Part shown: in pieces, positions 6,232 through 9,023 of the stretch
How the letters are laid out: every line of letters starts with the position of its first letter
Numbering within the stretch: the first letter of the stretch is position 1
Assembly: GCA_002493755.1 (NCBI GenBank)
Contig: DKZT01000011.1
Coordinates: 36,305 to 45,327 of the forward strand
Reading direction: 5' to 3'
Source of the DNA: Ruminococcaceae bacterium UBA7067
GTDB taxonomy: Bacteria; Bacillota; Clostridia; Oscillospirales; Acutalibacteraceae
Length of the DNA stretch: 9,023 nucleotides
Program-made: the position numbers and the translations under genes
The notes under the pieces: model-generated
What the model was told of the DNA's origin: nothing
The model's input: the letters and a program-made list of their open reading frames with translations, nothing else
Database searches by the model: none

Positions 6232-6305
6232 GCATAAGCGCATTAAAGGAAATATTCCGTGTGCTTAAGCGAAAGCTTTTATACGATTCAAGAAAGCTTG
6301 ATTGA
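6228..6305 (+). CDS. Possible 25-residue basic small protein, coupled to the regulator stop
   Basis: An ATG at 6228 overlaps the regulator TGA by 4 bases (ATGA) and opens 25 codons ending in TGA at 6303-6305. The product begins MSISALKEIFRVLKRKLL and ends in DSRKLD; it is strongly basic and could form an amphipathic helix. GGGGAAGAG upstream is a fair ribosome binding site. Against it: the length is short enough for chance, the same bases form an imperfect hairpin, and the last 41 bases overlap the 3' end of the minus-strand permease gene. No family is recognised. Confidence 0.22.
   Translation: MSISALKEIFRVLKRKLLYDSRKLD
6232..6281. terminator. Imperfect hairpin between convergent genes, possible two-way terminator
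   Basis: GCATAAGCGCA (6232-6242) pairs with TGTGCTTAAGC (6260-6270), with one mismatch and one G-U pair. An inner GGAA/TTCC pairing is possible. On the plus strand GAAAGCTTTTAT follows; neither strand has a clean T run. It lies just where the plus-strand and minus-strand operons meet, so a terminator role is reasonable but weakly supported. Confidence 0.35.
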
Positions 6306-7407
6306 CATAAACCGTTGCACATACAAGTAAAATAAAGACAGCTGTGATGTGCGGTATCAATATTGCAAAGGTGTTGGAAAATAGCTTTAGCAGGTGTGTA
6401 TCGCCTGTCAGTGCGAGTGAGTTTGCTGAATTTGCGTTTTCAATTATTTTTTCAAGGTAATATGAAAAATCAAATATATTGTCATATGGAATGTATTTTG
6501 ACGGTATGAAAATACTGAAATCAAACAAGATAAACACAGTCAGCAAAATGGCAGGAATGCCTGCTCCCACAACAATTAACACAATATATTTTTTCGGTAT
6601 TGAGGTTAAGCTTTTAAAAAAGTATTGCTCCTTTAAACTGCACTTAATTCCGTTAATCGCCCATTTGCACAGTATAAACCATATTTTCATCGCAATAAAA
6701 CTCACAGCCGCAAACAAAAGCAGGCAAACAATATGCCTGAAATTCTCAATCACCTTATTCTTTTCCGAGAAGTCTGTTGCGTAATATTGACTTAAATTCA
6801 TCTGTTCAATAAGCGGAGCTGACATTGCGCTGTTGTCATAGGTGATTGTGTCAATGCCGCAGTTTCCGTATCCGTCATAACAGGTGCAGGGGATATATAC
6901 TCTTTTCTTGCCGTCAGTGGATATACGGTTAACAAAAGAATCCGAATCATCAAACACTCCGCAAACTATGTATTCCTTTCCGTTTATCTTAATCATTTTT
7001 CCGATAGCATTTGTGTTTAGAAATAACTCAAGCGCAAGCTCACTGCCGATTACGGCGACATTATCTTTATTCCCTATGTGTTCATCTCTTATTCCGCTTC
7101 CGCTGAGTGTTAACCCGTAATTCTCAAAATAATATTCATTAGTCAGTACAGGTGTGACTCTTACATTTTTTACTTTTGCTTCTTTGATTTCACAGCAAAA
7201 GCTGATTTTCTCGGTTGAAATTCTTTCATATATGCTCTCAAATTGGCTTACCGTAATGGGAGGATAATCTGAATTCTGATTATAATTTAGTTGCGTTACG
7301 GCGGTAAACTGTCGCTTTGCGTTATCCGCAAAATGCATTAATGAAAAAACTCCACAAGAGCAAAACAGCGAAAGGAGAATAAGGGTGAGGATTTTTCTTT
7401 TAATCAT
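6265..7407 (-). CDS. MacB/FtsX-like ABC transporter permease
   Basis: A 380-residue membrane protein with the MacB layout. An N-terminal helix (about 5-25) is followed by a large extracytoplasmic domain (about 27-222) and three C-terminal helices (about 226-246, 274-296 and 346-368). The segment NVAVIGSELALELFLNTNAIGKMIKINGKEYIVCGVF (116-152) is typical of the MacB periplasmic core domain (IGS...A..LF....IG..I.ING..Y.V.GV). Cysteines at 174, 176 and 183 (CTC...C) may form a disulfide. In this family the permease transmits ATP-driven movement to extracellular substrates or partners rather than forming a simple pore. Its own ATPase is not encoded in the window. The ATG at 7407 shares one base with the previous stop (TGATG) and has AGGAGGA six bases upstream, so it is coupled to the small adaptor-like gene. 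The substrate is unknown. Confidence 0.8.
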   Translation of the reverse strand: MIKRKILTLILLSLFCSCGVFSLMHFADNAKRQFTAVTQLNYNQNSDYPPITVSQFESIYERISTEKISFCCEIKEAKVKNVRVTPVLTNEYYFENYGLTLSGSGIRDEHIGNKDNVAVIGSELALELFLNTNAIGKMIKINGKEYIVCGVFDDSDSFVNRISTDGKKRVYIPCTCYDGYGNCGIDTITYDNSAMSAPLIEQMNLSQYYATDFSEKNKVIENFRHIVCLLLFAAVSFIAMKIWFILCKWAINGIKCSLKEQYFFKSLTSIPKKYIVLIVVGAGIPAILLTVFILFDFSIFIPSKYIPYDNIFDFSYYLEKIIENANSANSLALTGDTHLLKLFSNTFAILIPHITAVFILLVCATVYVNQAFLNRIKAFA

Positions 7408-7823
7408 CAGTAGTCCTCCTCAATATAAACCCTGTCGCCGTCTGATATGCTCTTTGATGCTTTGTATACAATCTTCATATCAGAAAAAAGGCCGGTAGAT
7501 GTCACCTCATAATATAAGTCATCTTCTCCTGTTATTGTGACCGATACCTCGTTGACCCTTGTTTTTTCGCTTTCATCAGTATTTATCACAAAAACACTGC
7601 CGTTTTCTCCAAAGCTGTTTACCGATGAAAGAGGAAGCAGATATTTTGTTTGCATATTGCCGTTTGCTTCTCCGCTCAGCGTACCTACAATCACATCTGA
7701 TGTTTTTACCTTAGGCAAAAGCATATTGTCAATAGTGCCTGAAAGATATGTAAGAACCGCAAGAATAATAAAAAATGCAACAGTGGCTCTTATCGAGAAT
7801 TTCTTAAGCCTGTTTTTAGTCAT
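7407..7823 (-). CDS. Small membrane-anchored protein resembling a truncated membrane fusion (MacA/HlyD-like) adaptor
   Basis: A 138-residue protein with a basic N-terminus, one transmembrane helix (about 12-28) and an outward-facing domain. The region after the helix (SGTIDNMLLPKV, 28-39) resembles the opening of Gram-positive membrane fusion proteins. The C-terminal part has a 'LPLSSV..FGENGSVFVI' strand pair (63-80) and a closing SISDGDRVYIEE (125-136), like the beta-barrel and membrane-proximal domains of MacA-type adaptors. The lipoyl and alpha-hairpin regions that normally sit between these parts are missing; full adaptors are about 350-400 residues. It is encoded directly before the MacB-like permease and is coupled to it. 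The ATG at 7823 follows GAGG, which overlaps the upstream stop. Adaptor homology is inferred from short motifs, so treat it as probable only. Confidence 0.6.
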   Translation of the reverse strand: MTKNRLKKFSIRATVAFFIILAVLTYLSGTIDNMLLPKVKTSDVIVGTLSGEANGNMQTKYLLPLSSVNSFGENGSVFVINTDESEKTRVNEVSVTITGEDDLYYEVTSTGLFSDMKIVYKASKSISDGDRVYIEEDY

Positions 7824-7835
7824 AATGAATTTACC

Positions 7836-8669
7836 TCATTTGTCTGTTTGAATAAACGGCGAATCAATATCTTTCTGACCGTAAAGATATATAAGCAGAG
7901 CAGGAATCATAAACATAACTCCGCAGGCAAAGACAATACCGTAATCCGAATCTCCTATTTCAGCAAGAGTAATTGACAACGGATACATTCCCTTGTCTTT
8001 GAAATAGATAAGCGGCTGTTCTACAACATTCCAGTTGTCGATGAAGCACAGCAGTGTAAGCGTAATCAAGCCGCCTTTTATCTGGGGCAAGATGATTCTT
8101 GTGAATATTTTAAAATATGACGCACCGTCAATTAATGCCGCTTCAATGCTTGCGTCGGGAATATATTTTATACTCTGTCTCAGCAGGCATATTCCGAATG
8201 CCGAGAATGTTCCCGGTAGGATAATTGAGAGAAAATTGTTCAGGAGCTTGAGATTATCAAGCACAATATAGTTTGGCACAAGCGTTACCTGAAGCGGCAG
8301 TATCAGCAAAACTATGTATATAAAAAACAGCTTGTCTTTTAACGGGAACTTAAGCTTTGCAAAAGCAAATGCCGCAAGTGACGACACAACAAGCTGTCCT
8401 GCAACGGTAGGAAAAGTGATTATAACAGCGTTCCAGAATTTAAGCAGATATTCGGCTCTTCTGAAAAACACCTGATAATACTGCTCAAAAGAGAACATCT
8501 GAGGTATCATATTTACTGTTTTATACTGCCCGTCTGTGAAGCTGAGCATTTTTTGTACCTCTGTGCTTGACATAAACGAACAAGCAAGCATATAAATCAC
8601 AGGGAACAGGAAAACAACGGTTATAACCAGTAAAAGAAAGTACTTAAACAATAATTTTGTTCTTTTCAT
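7836..8669 (-). CDS. Carbohydrate ABC transporter permease, MalG/UgpE (CUT1) type
   Basis: A complete 277-residue binding-protein-dependent permease. The N-terminal helix (about 10-30) is followed by an extracytoplasmic loop with the sequence pattern of this family (MIPQMFSFEQYYQVFF). Further helices are at about 78-104, 113-133, 145-165, 200-212 and 243-264. The cytoplasmic EAA loop EAALIDGASYFKIFTRIILP (176-195) is the docking site for the transporter ATPase and is well conserved. The C-terminal end (YLYGQKDIDSPFIQTDK) departs from the usual 'F..GL..GAVKG' ending. AGGAG lies six bases before the ATG at 8669, inside the end of the preceding permease gene. With that partner it would form the membrane channel of a sugar or glycoside importer; the binding protein and ATPase are outside the window. 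Confidence 0.93.
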   Translation of the reverse strand: MKRTKLLFKYFLLLVITVVFLFPVIYMLACSFMSSTEVQKMLSFTDGQYKTVNMIPQMFSFEQYYQVFFRRAEYLLKFWNAVIITFPTVAGQLVVSSLAAFAFAKLKFPLKDKLFFIYIVLLILPLQVTLVPNYIVLDNLKLLNNFLSIILPGTFSAFGICLLRQSIKYIPDASIEAALIDGASYFKIFTRIILPQIKGGLITLTLLCFIDNWNVVEQPLIYFKDKGMYPLSITLAEIGDSDYGIVFACGVMFMIPALLIYLYGQKDIDSPFIQTDK

Positions 8670-8678
8670 AAGGCGCTC

Positions 8679-9023
8679 CTATTCCGAATAATTCCGTTTT
8701 CTCTCAATCAGAAAGAAAATAAGAAGTATGAGTATTAAAAACAATGACAAAATCACTGATGCCGAGGAAAGCCGAGGATAGTTTAAATTGTAATAATTGT
8801 TGTTTATAAAGTTTTGCAGGAAATAGACGCTCTCATTCGGGTAGTCGCCGAACAGTGCAAAGACCTCGCGGAAGATTTTAAAAGAATATATAACTTCCAT
8901 CAGCAGTACAAAAAATGTTGTCGGCGTTATCATCGGTATCGTTATTTTCCGTACAAGCTGAAACGAATTTGCGCCGTCAAGCCTTGCACTTTCGTAAAGA
9001 GCGACCGGAACGCTTGAAAGTCT
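8679..9023 (-). CDS. Carbohydrate ABC transporter permease, MalF/UgpA (CUT1) type, partial
   Basis: The C-terminal 114 residues of a permease whose start lies beyond the right edge; the frame is open to the window end. The EAA loop ESARLDGANSFQLVRKITIP marks the family and the ATPase docking site. It is followed by a helix (TPTTFFVLLMEVIYSF), an extracytoplasmic loop with NESVYFLQNFINNNYY, a last helix (about 20 hydrophobic residues) and a basic ERKRNYSE end. The ATG at 8933 is internal to this frame and not a gene start, since conserved EAA sequence lies upstream of it. The stop at 8679-8681 is 9 bases before the next permease start, as expected for partner subunits in one operon. Confidence 0.92.
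   Translation of the reverse strand, partial: RLSSVPVALYESARLDGANSFQLVRKITIPMITPTTFFVLLMEVIYSFKIFREVFALFGDYPNESVYFLQNFINNNYYNLNYPRLSSASVILSLFLILILLIFFLIERKRNYSE

Noticed and set aside
8814..9017. Plus-strand open frame at the right edge
   Set aside because: It lies opposite the conserved EAA region of the MalF-type permease and shows no family features.

Overview
The window looks like chromosomal DNA from a low-to-moderate GC Firmicute, most likely a gut-type Clostridia/Ruminococcaceae-like organism. The grounds are strong AGGAGG-type ribosome binding sites, a mix of ATG and GTG starts, near-consensus sigma-A-type promoters, A+T-rich codon use and the gene families present. No rRNA, tRNA, CRISPR array, IS element or phage gene was seen, and no intergenic stretch exceeds 300 bases.

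Left part (1-1117). A TauE/SafE-family permease gene runs off the left edge on the minus strand. It is divergent from a small two-helix potassium channel (TIGFGD filter) on the plus strand. Each has a well-formed promoter with 17-nt spacing. Two inverted repeats lie between the promoters, and a clear hairpin terminator ends the channel gene.

Middle part (1181-6231, plus strand). This is a self-contained sensing and export module: an ABC-2 ATPase, two ABC-2 permeases, a HisKA_3 histidine kinase and a NarL/LuxR-type response regulator. The make-up matches the linearmycin-resistance (LnrLMN plus LnrJK) type, in which a two-component system senses a membrane-active compound and induces an exporter. 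A palindrome (TGACT-AA-AGTCA) about 69 bases upstream of the predicted transporter transcription start is a good candidate operator for the regulator. The kinase-regulator pair has its own extended -10 promoter behind a hairpin, which suggests basal kinase/regulator and inducible transporter expression. The second permease is split into two reading frames by a one-base frame change at an AAAA run at the foot of a perfect hairpin.

Right part (6265-9023, minus strand). A convergent operon enters from the right edge. It holds the C-terminal end of a MalF/UgpA-type sugar permease, a complete MalG/UgpE-type permease, a 138-residue membrane-anchored protein resembling a membrane fusion protein without its lipoyl and hairpin domains, and a MacB/FtsX-like permease with an extracytoplasmic core domain. 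Pairing CUT1-type import permeases with exporter-like parts in one tightly spaced operon is the oddest gene arrangement here. The solute-binding protein and any ATPase would have to lie outside the window.

No definite new biological system is demonstrated. The best leads are the hybrid minus-strand operon, the split permease, the candidate operator and a possible 25-codon ORF overlapping the regulator stop.
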